A stretch of DNA of 64,000 nucleotides from Synechococcus sp. CBW1004 (lineage in GTDB: Bacteria > Cyanobacteriota > Cyanobacteriia > PCC-6307 > Cyanobiaceae). This document shows, piece after piece, positions 38,702 to 58,671 of this stretch (positions are counted from its first letter, which is position 1; each line of letters starts with the position of its first letter). A program made the translations under genes and the position numbers. The notes beneath the pieces are model-generated. The model ran no database searches. It was not told the origin of the DNA and saw only the letters and a program-made list of their open reading frames with translations. The stretch spans positions 3,368,686 through 3,432,685 of the forward strand of contig NZ_CP060397.1 in assembly GCF_015840715.1 (NCBI RefSeq), written 5' to 3'.

Positions 38702-40768
38702 ATGCCCGTGCAACACCGCTGGTCCGAGGCCGGTGCCCGTGAGGCGGTGGAGCACTACGGCGGCCTCGGGATCAGCGAGCCCCTGGCCCTGCGCACCTAC
38801 TCAGCCCGCCTGCTGGGGGCCGATCCGGAGCTGGTGCTGCACGGCGGCGGCAACACCTCGGTGAAGACCCAGGTCACGGGCCTGCTGGGCGAAGTGATCA
38901 ATGTTCTCTGCGTCAAGGGCAGCGGCTGGGACCTGGCCACGATCGAGCCCGCCGGCCATCCCGCCGTGCGTCTCGAGCCCTTGCGCGAGCTGCGGGCTCT
39001 GGAGCGCCTCAGCGACGAGGACATGGTGGCCGCCCAGCGCCGCAACCTGATTGACCCTGCCGCGCCCAACCCTTCGGTGGAGGCGCTGCTGCATGCCTTC
39101 CTGCCCCACACCTTCGTCGACCACACCCATGCCACGGCCCTGCTGGCCCTGGCGGATCAGCCCGACGCCGAGGCGGTCTGCCGCGAGGTGTACGGCGAGC
39201 GGGTGGTGCTGGTGCCCTACGTGATGCCCGGCTTCGCCCTGGCCAAGGCCTGCGCCGATCTCTACGAACAGGCCGCCGCCCGCTCCGCCGCAACGGGCAT
39301 TCCCCTGGAGGGGATGGTGCTGCTCAAGCACGGTCTGTTCTCCTTCGGAGGCACCGCCGAGCAGAGCTATGGCCGCATGATCGAGCTGGTGCGCCTGGCC
39401 GAACAGCGGCTCGAGCGCGGCGAACGCCGCCTGCTTCCCCTGGCCTCACCGCCGCCGGCTCCGGATGCCGCCAGCCTGTTGCCCCGCCTGCGCGGCGCTC
39501 TCGGCCGGGCCGCCGCCGCCTCAGGCGCCCCCCCACACTGGCTGCTGGACTGGCGTGCCACCGCCGACGCCCGTGCCATCAGCGATGACGCCCGTCTGGC
39601 CGACTGGGCCGGTCGTGGCGTCGCCACCCCCGATCACGTGATCCGCACCAAGGCCCGGCCGCTGGTGCTGCCCCCCGATCCCGATGACGCCGCGATCGAG
39701 ACGGCGCTCCAGGCCTACATCGACGCCTATGGCGCGACCTTCGGCCGTCAGAACCTGCGCGTCGGCGGCCACAAGCGCCGCCTTGATCCGCTGCCGCGCC
39801 TGGTGGCGGTGCCGGGCCTCGGGCTGATCGGCCTCGGCGCCAACGCCGAAGCGGCCGCCATCACCGCTGACATCGGCGAGGCCTGGGCCCGCACCCTGCT
39901 GGCCGCCGAGAGCATCGGCCGCTTCGAGCCGGTGGGCGAGGACGACACCTTCGACATGGAGTACTGGAGCCTCGAGCAGGCCAAGCTCGGCAAGGGCAGC
40001 CCGAAGCCCCTGGTGCGTCAGGTGGTGCTCGTCACCGGTGGCGGCGGCGGCATCGGGGCCGCCACGGCGCGCGCCTTCGCTGCCCAGGGGGCCGATCTGG
40101 CGGTGCTCGACTACGAGGGAGAGGCCGCGGCGTCGGTGGCGGCGGCCTGCAGCCCCCATGCCCTGGGCCTGCGCTGCGACGTCACCGACCCGCAGCAGGT
40201 GCGCGCGGCCTTCGATGCGGTGTGCCGCCGCTTCGGGGGCCTCGATGTGGTGGTGAGCAATGCCGGCGCCGCCTGGACCGGCGCGATCGCCACCCTGCCG
40301 GAGCGGGAGCTGCGGGCCTGCTTCGAGCTCAACTTCTTCGCCCACCAGAGCGTGTCGCAGGCGGCGATGGCCGTGTTCCGCGCCCAGGGCCTCGGCGGTC
40401 AGCTGCTGTTCAACGTCAGCAAGCAGGCGCTCAACCCTGGGCCGGATTTCGGTGCTTACGGCATCAGCAAGGCCGCCCTGCTGGCCCTGATGCGCCAGTA
40501 CGCGCTCGAGGAGGGCGGCAACGGCATTCGGGTCAACGCGATCAACGCCGACCGCATCCGCTCCGGCCTGCTCGACGGAGAGATGATCCGCGAGCGGGCG
40601 GCGGCCCGCGGCGTCAGCGAGGAGGTCTATATGGCCGGCAACCTGCTGGGCCGCGAGGTGCAGGCCCGCCATGTCGCCGATGCCTTCGTCGCCCTGGCGC
40701 GCATGGAGCGCACCACCGGTGCCGTGCTCACCGTCGACGGCGGCAATGTGGCTGCCATGGTCCGTTAG
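38702..40768 (+). CDS. bifunctional aldolase / short-chain dehydrogenase
   Basis: A 688-residue fusion. The N-terminal class II aldolase/adducin domain (about residues 25-370) shows LVLHGGGNTSVK, the metal motif HTHATALLALAD, and LKHGLFSFGGTAEQSYGRMIELV. The C-terminal short-chain dehydrogenase domain (about 435-688) shows the NAD-binding VLVTGGGGGIGAATARAFAAQG, VVSNAGAAW, and the catalytic Tyr-x3-Lys in YGISKAALLALMRQYALEEGGNGIRVNAINAD. Proteins of this plan are linked to rhamnulose-phosphate cleavage and lactaldehyde oxidation in other bacteria. The substrate here is unproven. ATG 38702 is preferred to the long upstream frame crossing the htpX relic. Confidence 0.9.
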   Translation: MPVQHRWSEAGAREAVEHYGGLGISEPLALRTYSARLLGADPELVLHGGGNTSVKTQVTGLLGEVINVLCVKGSGWDLATIEPAGHPAVRLEPLRELRALERLSDEDMVAAQRRNLIDPAAPNPSVEALLHAFLPHTFVDHTHATALLALADQPDAEAVCREVYGERVVLVPYVMPGFALAKACADLYEQAAARSAATGIPLEGMVLLKHGLFSFGGTAEQSYGRMIELVRLAEQRLERGERRLLPLASPPPAPDAASLLPRLRGALGRAAAASGAPPHWLLDWRATADARAISDDARLADWAGRGVATPDHVIRTKARPLVLPPDPDDAAIETALQAYIDAYGATFGRQNLRVGGHKRRLDPLPRLVAVPGLGLIGLGANAEAAAITADIGEAWARTLLAAESIGRFEPVGEDDTFDMEYWSLEQAKLGKGSPKPLVRQVVLVTGGGGGIGAATARAFAAQGADLAVLDYEGEAAASVAAACSPHALGLRCDVTDPQQVRAAFDAVCRRFGGLDVVVSNAGAAWTGAIATLPERELRACFELNFFAHQSVSQAAMAVFRAQGLGGQLLFNVSKQALNPGPDFGAYGISKAALLALMRQYALEEGGNGIRVNAINADRIRSGLLDGEMIRERAAARGVSEEVYMAGNLLGREVQARHVADAFVALARMERTTGAVLTVDGGNVAAMVR

Positions 40769-40810
40769 GCCCCTCTCGGGGCCGTGGTGCGTCAGGCCCC
40801 TGGCGGGGCC
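40768..40810. repeat. tandem GC hairpins after the aldolase/dehydrogenase gene
   Basis: Two near-identical hairpins, GGCCCC-tctc-GGGGCC at 40768-40783 and GGCCCC-tggc-GGGGCC at 40795-40810, are spaced 27 bases apart in the 120-base gap between the convergent aldolase/dehydrogenase gene and hisD. The first begins in the stop codon. No T-run follows, but the arrangement may end transcription from both sides. Confidence 0.5.
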
Positions 40811-40888
40811 GGTTCGCGGAGCGCAGACGTTTGCTGTGGCCCCGTCAGCCCGGTTCAGCCGGGTGCGAGCCGGAGGCCGAGCCCCGTG

Positions 40889-42235
40889 TCAGGCCAGCCT
40901 CCTCCTGACCGATTCGGCGTGGCTGTGCAGGCCTTCGCTCTCGGCCAGCCGAACCACCGCCGGGGCGGTGGCCTCCAGGGCGGCGCGGTTGAAGCCGATC
41001 AGGCTGGTGTGGCGCAGGAAGGTCTCCACGCTCAGGGCACCGGCGAAGCGGGCGGTGCCGGAGGTGGGCAGGGTGTGGTTGGGGCCGGCCAGGTAGTCGC
41101 CCACGGCTTCCGGCGTCCAGGGACCCAGGAAGATGGCGCCGGCGTGCTGGATGTGCTCGGCCAGGGCCTCGGGATCCTCCACCAGCAGCTCCAGGTGCTC
41201 GGGCGCGAAGCGATCGCTCAGCGAGGCCGCTTCCGTCAGGTCATCACACACCACGATCAGGCCCCACTCCTCGAGGGCCTGGCGCGTGATCGCGGCACGG
41301 GGATGGTTCTCCAGCTGCGCCGCGATCGCTATGGGCACGGCCGTCGCCAGGGCCTCGCTGGTGGTGATCAGGATCGCGGCCGCCAGCGGGTCGTGCTCCG
41401 CCTGGGCCATCAGATCGGCGGCCACCTGCTCGGGGCGGGCCGTGTGGTCGGCGATCACCAGCACCTCGCTGGGCCCGGCCAGCGAATCGATGCCGACACG
41501 GCCGTAGACCGCCTTCTTGGCCAGGGTCACCCAGAGGTTGCCGGGGCCGCTGATCACATCCACCCGGGGAATGCTCTCGGTGCCCCAGGCCAGGGCGGCG
41601 ATCGCCTGGGCGCCGCCGATCCGGTACACCTCCTCGACTCCGGCCAGGTGGGCGGCGGCCAGCACCGTGGCGTTGGGCATGCCGTCCGGCCCCGGCGGGG
41701 TCACCATCACCAGTCGCTCCACCCCGGCCACCCGGGCAGGGACGGCATTCATCAGCACGGTGCTCGGGTAGGAGGCACGTCCTCCCGGCACGTACAGGCC
41801 GGCCCGCTCCACCGGCCGCCAGCGCCGGCCCAGCCGCTCGCCGTGGGGGCCCTGAAGGGCAAGGTCCCGGGGCATCTGAGCCCGGTGAAAGCTGAGGATC
41901 CGTTCGTGGGCCAGCCGCAGGGCGTCCTGCAGGTCGGCGGGGGTCGCCTCCCAGGCCTGCTGCAGCTGCTCGATCGGGATACGCAGCGGATCGGGGCGGA
42001 TGCCGTCGAAGCGCTCGGTCAGATCGAGCAGGGCCGCATCGCCCTCGCGCCGTACCTGCTCGAGAATCGCCGCCACCCGGCGCTCCTCGTCATGCAGTCT
42101 GGCGCCGTCCGTGCGGGATGCGATCGCCTCGAGGCGTTGCAGGGCCGCTTCGCCGCCGCGCAGCATCGCCACCGGCACGGGTGTGGGATCAACGGCGCGG
42201 TGGTCGCCCGCGGCAACGGTTGGGGAGACGCTCAC
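40889..42235 (-). CDS. hisD: histidinol dehydrogenase
   Basis: Last enzyme of histidine synthesis, oxidising L-histidinol to L-histidine with two NAD+. At 448 residues it is of normal length. Motifs: [102 protein letters not shown] (zinc ligands), FAPEHLEL and [29 protein letters not shown]. Start is GTG 42235. It diverges from rpsT. Confidence 0.97.
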   Translation of the reverse strand: MSVSPTVAAGDHRAVDPTPVPVAMLRGGEAALQRLEAIASRTDGARLHDEERRVAAILEQVRREGDAALLDLTERFDGIRPDPLRIPIEQLQQAWEATPADLQDALRLAHERILSFHRAQMPRDLALQGPHGERLGRRWRPVERAGLYVPGGRASYPSTVLMNAVPARVAGVERLVMVTPPGPDGMPNATVLAAAHLAGVEEVYRIGGAQAIAALAWGTESIPRVDVISGPGNLWVTLAKKAVYGRVGIDSLAGPSEVLVIADHTARPEQVAADLMAQAEHDPLAAAILITTSEALATAVPIAIAAQLENHPRAAITRQALEEWGLIVVCDDLTEAASLSDRFAPEHLELLVEDPEALAEHIQHAGAIFLGPWTPEAVGDYLAGPNHTLPTSGTARFAGALSVETFLRHTSLIGFNRAALEATAPAVVRLAESEGLHSHAESVRRRLA

Positions 42236-42313
42236 GGGCGCGGCTGTGCGGAGGGACAGGGCAGTGAGGCGAGGCTAGGGCCCGACGGCTGCTCCACGTC
42301 CCGGCGCCGCTGA

Positions 42314-42697
<384 letters not shown>

Positions 42698-43142
42698 ACG
42701 CGTCGGGGTGGATCAGAGGCCGTGACTCATGGTGGGCGGCCACCCCTTGGTTCGTCGGGTGGATTCCACTGGTCACCCGTGCGCTGACCTGACGTCATTT
42801 CAGCGAGCAGAGTGCTCCATGACCGTGATCCGGCCTCCGGCTGCGGTCAGTCTCTGTCGGTGATCCGCCATCCCGCAGGGTTCAGGCGTTTGTTCTCCGA
42901 AGGATTGCTCAGAAGCCTCCGTCTGCGCTGCGGTCAGGGGCTGTCTGATTCGACATTGACGACCTTCGTCTCATGGTGTTCTCCGCCCGTCGTCCGTTTG
43001 GACGGCGGGCCTTTTTCATCCATTCCGTTCGCCAGGCGCCGTGTCCGGGATCGGCTGCCGCGTCAGCCCCTGCGGTCGCAGGGCGCCAGTCGGACCTGTG
43101 CCTGCTGATGATGCAGCCACGCGCTCCTGTCGTTTTCCGGCG
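42698..43142 (+). other. 445-base intergenic region rpsT-tatD
   Basis: No convincing protein gene is present; the only open frame long enough (42812-43108) runs through a terminator hairpin and resembles nothing. The region contains that terminator at 42985-43016. Upstream of it are several short inverted stretches. Either rpsT has a long 3' untranslated region or a separate small RNA is encoded here. No tRNA cloverleaf was found by eye. Confidence 0.45.
42985..43016 (+). terminator. strong rho-independent terminator upstream of tatD
   Basis: GCCCGTCGTCC and GGACGGCGGGC form an 11-bp stem (one G-T pair) with a four-base GTTT loop, followed by five T at 43012-43016. It ends transcripts coming from rpsT or from a small RNA between 42698 and 42985, and isolates tatD-rpoB from upstream transcription. 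Confidence 0.88.
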
Positions 43143-43988
43143 ATGTCTCCCACCACCATCGATGCCACCGCACCCGCTGCCCCACCGGCGGTGGCGGAGG
43201 GTGTGCTCGTCGACAGCCATTGCCATCTGGTCTTCCGCAACTTCGAGGAGGATCTCGATGCAGTCCGTCAGCGCTGGCACGAGGCGGGGGTGAAAGCCCT
43301 CGTGCATGCCTGCGTGGAGCCGTCCGAGATCCCGGCCATCCGTGCCCTGGCCGATCGCCTCCCGGAGCTGCGCTATTCGGTGGGCGTCCATCCGCTCGAC
43401 ACCGAGCACTGGCAGAGCGACACCGCTGCGGTGCTGTCCAGGGCGGCTCGCGATGACCGCCGGGTGGTGGCCATCGGTGAGCTGGGGCTCGACCTGTTCC
43501 GCCAGAAGAATCTCGAGGAGCAGCTGCAGGTGCTGCGTCCCCAGCTGGATCTGGCGGTGGAGCTCGACTTGCCGGTGATCATCCATTGCCGCGACGCGGC
43601 CGAGCCGATGCTCCAGGAGCTGCGGGAGCGGGCCGGCCGCGGTGCCTGCCCCCGGGGCGTGATGCATTGCTGGGGCGGCACGCCCGAGGAGATGCGTGGG
43701 TTTCTGGAGCTCGGCTTCTTCATCAGCTTCAGCGGCACCGTCACCTTCCCCAAGGCCACGGACACCCACGCCTGCGCCTGCGAGGTGCCGGCTGATCGCT
43801 ATCTGGTCGAGACCGACTGCCCCTTCCTCGCCCCGGTACCCCGCCGCGGCAAGCGCAATGAGCCCGCCTACGTGCGAGCCGTGGCCGAACGGGTGGCGGC
43901 GTTGCGTCAGGAGCCCGTTGCGCAGGTCTGCCGGACCAGCACAGCCAATGCCCTGCGTCTGTTTGGGTTTGCCCTTGACGATGTATGA
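43143..43988 (+). CDS. tatD: TatD family metal-dependent hydrolase (DNase)
   Basis: TIM-barrel metallohydrolase of the TatD/YcfH group, 281 residues from ATG 43143. Metal-ligand motifs are complete: VDSHCHL, GELGLDLF, VIIHCRDA, VMHCWGG, and VETDCPFLAPVPRRGKRNEPAYV. Family members are 3'-5' DNases or D-aminoacyl-tRNA-related enzymes. In related cyanobacteria this gene commonly precedes rpoB, as here. An upstream in-frame extension to 43041 would cross the region just after the terminator and is not preferred. Confidence 0.93.
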   Translation: MSPTTIDATAPAAPPAVAEGVLVDSHCHLVFRNFEEDLDAVRQRWHEAGVKALVHACVEPSEIPAIRALADRLPELRYSVGVHPLDTEHWQSDTAAVLSRAARDDRRVVAIGELGLDLFRQKNLEEQLQVLRPQLDLAVELDLPVIIHCRDAAEPMLQELRERAGRGACPRGVMHCWGGTPEEMRGFLELGFFISFSGTVTFPKATDTHACACEVPADRYLVETDCPFLAPVPRRGKRNEPAYVRAVAERVAALRQEPVAQVCRTSTANALRLFGFALDDV

Positions 43989-43989
43989 T
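43984..43989 (+). promoter_or_regulatory. candidate -10 element in front of rpoB leader
   Basis: TATGAT overlaps the tatD stop codon (TGA 43986-43988), about 490 bases before rpoB. No clear -35 partner is present. It is offered only as a possible origin of a long rpoB leader. Confidence 0.2.
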
Positions 43990-44480
43990 GTTTCATTGGC
44001 CTGGAAGCGGAAGCGCTCCCTTTGTCGACTACGGCACCGACGATCACCGCGGCTCCGCCGCTGCGCCTCACAGAAGCCCGACTGTCTTCAGTCCGCGCGG
44101 CCCCATTGCCGCTGGGCATGGCAGCTCGCCGGCCGGTTGAAGCCGAGGCGTCTGTCTTTGAGCACCCCTGCCTGGCTCACCGGTCAGGTCTGCCATTCAG
44201 CTCTGCGTCGCTGGCTCGCTCAGCGCCTGCAGGGCTGTTCCTGCCTGCGGTCATCTTAGGGGCATCGTCCCTGCCGCCCGCCTGGGGAGATCCCATCTAG
44301 GCGTTCTCCTCCTGCACGGCCCCCTCCCGGCCTGTCCGGGCAGGTTGCCGTCGGTGGGTCTCGCCGTCAGGAGAGGCGCCCTCCAGGGGCGTCCTTTCCG
44401 CCGCCGCCTTCTCTCTCCGGCCGCTTCCCGCTTCGCCGGCCCCGTCCCGTCCCTCTCCATCCCTCCTGCAGGTTCCCCGC
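43989..44480 (+). other. 492-base leader/intergenic region before rpoB
   Basis: I see no supported gene: the 92-codon TTG frame at 44022-44300 is Ala/Ser/Pro-rich with no family resemblance. The last 180 bases are strongly pyrimidine-rich on the plus strand (CCCTCCCGG, CTCTCTCCGG, CCCTCCTGCAGG). The stretch GGGAGATCCC at about 44284-44293 is a short palindrome. The length suggests an untranslated leader or attenuator of the rpoBC operon; no known riboswitch or ribosomal-protein-binding fold was recognised. Confidence 0.4.
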
Positions 44481-47771
<3,291 letters not shown>

Positions 47772-47844
47772 TCGCCGATTCTCCGTCCCCTCCTGACGGG
47801 ACGGATCGCCCTCCGCCTTCCCCTCTCACCGCACGGTCGCCGCC

Positions 47845-55238
<7,394 letters not shown>

Positions 55239-55296
55239 GGGGCGCGGATCGCCACCGCGGAGCAGACTGCCTCGCGTCTGCACCGCGCCTGCGCCG

Positions 55297-57051
55297 ATGG
55301 CCCCGATCGACTGGATGATCCTGATCGCGTATCTGGTGGCCAGCCTGCTCGTCGGCCTCTGGCTGGCGCGTCGCAACAGCGATCAGGCCGACTACTTCGT
55401 GGCGGGCCGGCAGCTGAAGGGCTGGCTGGCTGGCGCCTCCATGGCGGCCACCACCTTCTCGGTCGACACGCCCCTCTATGTGGCGGGGCTGGTGGGTGTA
55501 CGGGGCCTGGCCGGCAACTGGGAATGGTGGAGTTTCGGCGTGGCCCATGTGGCCATGGCGGTGGTGTTCGCTCCCCTGTGGCGCCGCAGCGGCGTGCTCA
55601 CCGATGCCGCCTTCACCGAGCTGCGCTACGGCGGCACAACCGCCGCCTGGCTGCGGGGGATCAAGGCGTTTCTGTTCGCCCTGCCGATCAACTGCATCGG
55701 CATCGGCTACGCCTTCCTGGCGATGGCCAAGGTGAGCGAGGCCCTGGGCCTGGCTCCCACCCCCCAGGCACGCCTCACGTTGCTGGCGATCGTGGGTGCG
55801 CTGGTGCTGGTGTACACAGCTGCCGGAGGGCTCTGGGCGGTGGTCGTCACCGACATGCTGCAGCTGGTGATGGCTCTGGCCGGTGCTCTCGCGGTGGCCG
55901 CGTTTGCTGTTCAGGCTGCTGGTGGCATGGACGCGATGCTCGCCAGCCTGCGGGAACTCAACCGTCCCGAGCTGCTCTCGCTGGTGCCCTGGCAGCTCGA
56001 GGGGGGCCAGCTGCGCTGGATCGATGGCGCGGGGATTTCAGTGGCCACCTTCAGCGCCTACATCGCCCTGCAGTGGTGGAGCTTCCGGCGCAGCGACGGC
56101 GGTGGCGAGTTCATCCAGCGGCTGCTGGCCACTCGCGATGAGCGTCAGGCACGCATCGCCAGCTGGGTGTTCCTGGCGGTGAACTATCTGCTGCGCAGCT
56201 GGCCCTGGATTCTGGTGGCCCTCGCCGCGGTGGTGCTTCTGCCCGAGACCACCGACTGGGAGCAGAGCTATCCGCTGCTGGCGGTGAAGCTGCTGCCGCC
56301 GGTGGCCCTGGGGCTGGTGGTGGTGTCGCTGGTGGCGGCCTTCATGAGCACCGTGAGCACGGCGGTGAACTGGGGTGCCAGCTACCTCACCCACGATCTC
56401 TACCAACGCTTCATGCGCCCCGCCGCCGGCCAGCGGGAGCTTCTCCTGGTGGGCCAGCTGGCCTCGGTGCTGCTGGTGGCTCTCGGCGTGCTCACCGCCC
56501 TGCTCAGCAACAACATCGGCACGGTGTTCCGGCTGGTGATCGCCATCGGCACCGGCCCCGGGGTGGTGCTGGTGCTGCGCTGGTTCTGGTGGCGCATCAA
56601 CGCCGCCGCCGAACTGACGGCGATGCTGGGCGGCTTCCTGGTGGGCTTCTCCACCTCGGTGCTGCCGCTGCTGCGCATCGACGACTACGGCCTGCGCCTT
56701 TTGGTCACCACGGCCCTGACCGCGGTTCTGTGGATCCTGGTGATGCTCGCCACTCCTCCCGAGAGCCCTGAAGTGCTGGAGCATTTCGTGCGGCAGGTGA
56801 AACCCTCCGGACCCGGCTGGACGCTCTGGCGTCAACGCACTGGTGTGGAGCCCGAGGAGAGCCTGCTCGACCTGATCAGCCAGCTGGTGTTCAGCTGCGC
56901 CGTGCTGTTCGGGGCCCTGCTCGGGATCGGTGGTTTTCTGCTCAAGCTGCCCGTGTGGGGCTGGGGCGGCCTCGTTGTGGCGGTGGTCGGCGTGACGGCG
57001 CTGCAACGGCGGCAGCAGCTGCAGAGCTGGTTGCGGGGCCTGGCGGCCTGA
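55297..57051 (+). CDS. sodium:solute symporter family protein
   Basis: A 584-residue membrane protein of the SSS (SLC5) family with about 13-14 hydrophobic helices. Diagnostic segments: DWMILIAYLVASLLVGLWLARRNSDQADYFVAGRQLKGWLAGASMAATTFSVDTPLYVAGLVGVRGLAGNWEWW near the N-terminus and LGLVVVSLVAAFMSTVSTAVNWGASYLTHDLYQRF, the sodium-binding region. The substrate cannot be assigned. ATG 55297 follows rlmN by 58 bases; the longer frame inside rlmN is not preferred. An extra hydrophobic pair at the C-terminus (residues about 525-570) follows the last carrier helix. Confidence 0.9.
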   Translation: MAPIDWMILIAYLVASLLVGLWLARRNSDQADYFVAGRQLKGWLAGASMAATTFSVDTPLYVAGLVGVRGLAGNWEWWSFGVAHVAMAVVFAPLWRRSGVLTDAAFTELRYGGTTAAWLRGIKAFLFALPINCIGIGYAFLAMAKVSEALGLAPTPQARLTLLAIVGALVLVYTAAGGLWAVVVTDMLQLVMALAGALAVAAFAVQAAGGMDAMLASLRELNRPELLSLVPWQLEGGQLRWIDGAGISVATFSAYIALQWWSFRRSDGGGEFIQRLLATRDERQARIASWVFLAVNYLLRSWPWILVALAAVVLLPETTDWEQSYPLLAVKLLPPVALGLVVVSLVAAFMSTVSTAVNWGASYLTHDLYQRFMRPAAGQRELLLVGQLASVLLVALGVLTALLSNNIGTVFRLVIAIGTGPGVVLVLRWFWWRINAAAELTAMLGGFLVGFSTSVLPLLRIDDYGLRLLVTTALTAVLWILVMLATPPESPEVLEHFVRQVKPSGPGWTLWRQRTGVEPEESLLDLISQLVFSCAVLFGALLGIGGFLLKLPVWGWGGLVVAVVGVTALQRRQQLQSWLRGLAA

Positions 57052-57103
57052 GCCTCCCGATCAGGTCTGTCGCGCAATACTGGCGAGGTTGACGCCGAAC
57101 CCC

Positions 57104-57229
57104 GTGAACTTTCTCCGCTCCACCCTGCTGCCGGCGGCGATCGTGCTGCTCTTCGGCGTCGCCCTGTTCGCTGTCAGCGCCCGCATCTGGCTGCCGGGCG
57201 ACATGGCGGCCCCGGCTCCGGTGGGCTGA
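57104..57229 (+). CDS. 41-aa single-span membrane protein
   Basis: A small gene from GTG 57104 to TGA 57227-57229, encoding MNFLRSTLLPAAIVLLFGVALFAVSARIWLPGDMAAPAPVG. It has one transmembrane helix and a short Pro/Ala-rich tail. The compact, clean helix with a basic N-terminus and the position between two well-defined genes make it look real. Function unknown; it could be a small subunit of a thylakoid or plasma-membrane complex. Confidence 0.6.
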   Translation: MNFLRSTLLPAAIVLLFGVALFAVSARIWLPGDMAAPAPVG

Positions 57230-57334
57230 TCGACCGGGTTCTGCGGTTCCTGCCGTCTTGTGGCTGGGGGAGATCCGCTGCTGAACCGACCGCTGGCCGG
57301 TGGACTGAGAGAATCGCGCCACGTCGAATCCGCC

Positions 57335-58147
57335 ATGCCGGCCGAGGATCTGCCCCACCCCGCTCCCTTCACCGACAGCAACACGGATCTGGTGCTCGAT
57401 CCGGAGGTGCTGGCGGCGGAACTGGCGCAGGAGCTGCTGGGTGATCCCCTTGATGAGATCGATACCGTCGAGGAGGAGGCCATCGATGTGGCCGCCGTCT
57501 GCGACTGGGGTCTGCAGCAGCTGGCCGGCGATCAGGACGAACGTCTCCAGGGCCTGCGGGTGTTCTGTGAGCATCGCGACCCGCGCGCCATCCCCCTGCT
57601 CCTGCCCCTGCTCGGCTCCAGCTGTCCGATCGTGCGGATGAGTGCCGTGTATGCCCTGGGACGCAACCCCTCCCCGCTGGCCGTGGAGCCGCTGCTGGGC
57701 CTGCTGGCCGGGGACGACAACGGCTACGTGCGCAAGGCGGTGGCCTGGAGCCTCGGCAACTACACCGACGCTCCGATCCTCAACCCGCTGATCCGCTCCC
57801 TGCAGATGGATGTGGCGGCGGTGCGTCTCTGGGCCGCCAGCTCCCTGGCCGATGCCGGCGGCACCGGTGCGGCCAAGGCCGATCCCGCCGCCGCCCAGCT
57901 GCTGCTGACGCTGCGCATCGACAGTGAACCCGCCGTGCGCAGCAACAGCGCCTGGGGCCTGGGCCGCCTCTATCCCGATCTGGTGGAGCCCCGCCAGAAG
58001 GAGGTGGTCGAGTGCCTGCTGCAGACGATGCTCCACGACGCCGAGTCGGGTGTGCGGGAGGAGGCGCGCCTCGCCCTCGAACAGCTGGAGCAGCCGGAAC
58101 TGCTCGAGCGCCTGCAGACCCTGATCGACGACGGTCTGATCGGCTGA
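57335..58147 (+). CDS. HEAT-repeat protein
   Basis: A 270-residue soluble protein. After an acidic N-terminus (TDLVLDPEVLAAELAQELLGDPLDEIDTVEEEAID), residues about 60-265 are HEAT/PBS-lyase-type repeats (RAIPLLLPLLGSSCPIVRMSAVYALGRNPSPLAVEPLLGLLAGDDNGYVRKAVAWSLGNYTDAPILNPLIRSL and more). Such repeats occur in CpcE/F bilin lyases and in general protein-binding scaffolds. The spacing is closer to a generic cyanobacterial HEAT protein than to a known lyase. ATG 57335 is used; a longer frame to 57260 crosses the upstream gap. Confidence 0.85.
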   Translation: MPAEDLPHPAPFTDSNTDLVLDPEVLAAELAQELLGDPLDEIDTVEEEAIDVAAVCDWGLQQLAGDQDERLQGLRVFCEHRDPRAIPLLLPLLGSSCPIVRMSAVYALGRNPSPLAVEPLLGLLAGDDNGYVRKAVAWSLGNYTDAPILNPLIRSLQMDVAAVRLWAASSLADAGGTGAAKADPAAAQLLLTLRIDSEPAVRSNSAWGLGRLYPDLVEPRQKEVVECLLQTMLHDAESGVREEARLALEQLEQPELLERLQTLIDDGLIG

Positions 58148-58403
58148 CCGGCTGGGCCCGTGGGGACTTCCGCCGGCACTGTCGGCCACGGTGCCGTCGC
58201 TCGCAACCGGCCCAGGACGCCGGCTCTCCGTGGGTGATGGGCTGTCTCACCGGCGCGGCGCAGAGCTCGACACCGTGTTGCGGGGCATCCGCTCGTCGCG
58301 TGCCTTCTGTCTCCCTGTCGTTCCTGCGCGCGGACGGCGGCGCAGACCTCGGAAAACCCCCTTAACATCGCCCCACGCCGTCCGTTCCATTCCGGCAGCG
58401 CCC

Positions 58404-58619
58404 ATGGCCCAGCGCACCATCCGATTCCGGATCCGCCCCGACGGCCGTGTCGAGGAGCACGTCGAGGGAGTGCAGGGCCTGGCCTGTGAGTCGCTCACCG
58501 AGCGGATCGAGGCCCGTCTCGGCCGGGTCAGCCAGCGCCGCAGCACCGCGGACGCCTTCGCCGCCCAAACCCAGGCGCTGCCCGAGCTCCAGTCCCTCCA
58601 GCAGCACCCCGAGTCCTGA
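58404..58619 (+). CDS. DUF2997 domain-containing protein
   Basis: A 71-residue protein beginning MAQRTIRFRIRPDGRVEEHVEGVQGLACESLTERIEARLGRVSQRRSTADAF, which matches the small DUF2997 family conserved in cyanobacteria. It lies 52 bases before the Ycf35-like gene. The pattern suggests a small alpha/beta protein. Function unknown; it is part of a trio with ycf35 and a ferredoxin. Confidence 0.85.
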   Translation: MAQRTIRFRIRPDGRVEEHVEGVQGLACESLTERIEARLGRVSQRRSTADAFAAQTQALPELQSLQQHPES

Positions 58620-58671
58620 GGCGCCAGACCCTCCTCAACGGGGATCCCTCCCGCCAACCCCTCCGATTCCG

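Noticed and set aside
42812-43108. 98-codon plus-strand open frame between rpsT and tatD
   Set aside because: It crosses a strong terminator hairpin and shows no family features; treated as non-coding.
44022-44300. 92-codon TTG-started frame before rpoB
   Set aside because: Low-complexity Ala/Ser/Pro composition, no recognisable signal, weak start; more likely leader sequence.
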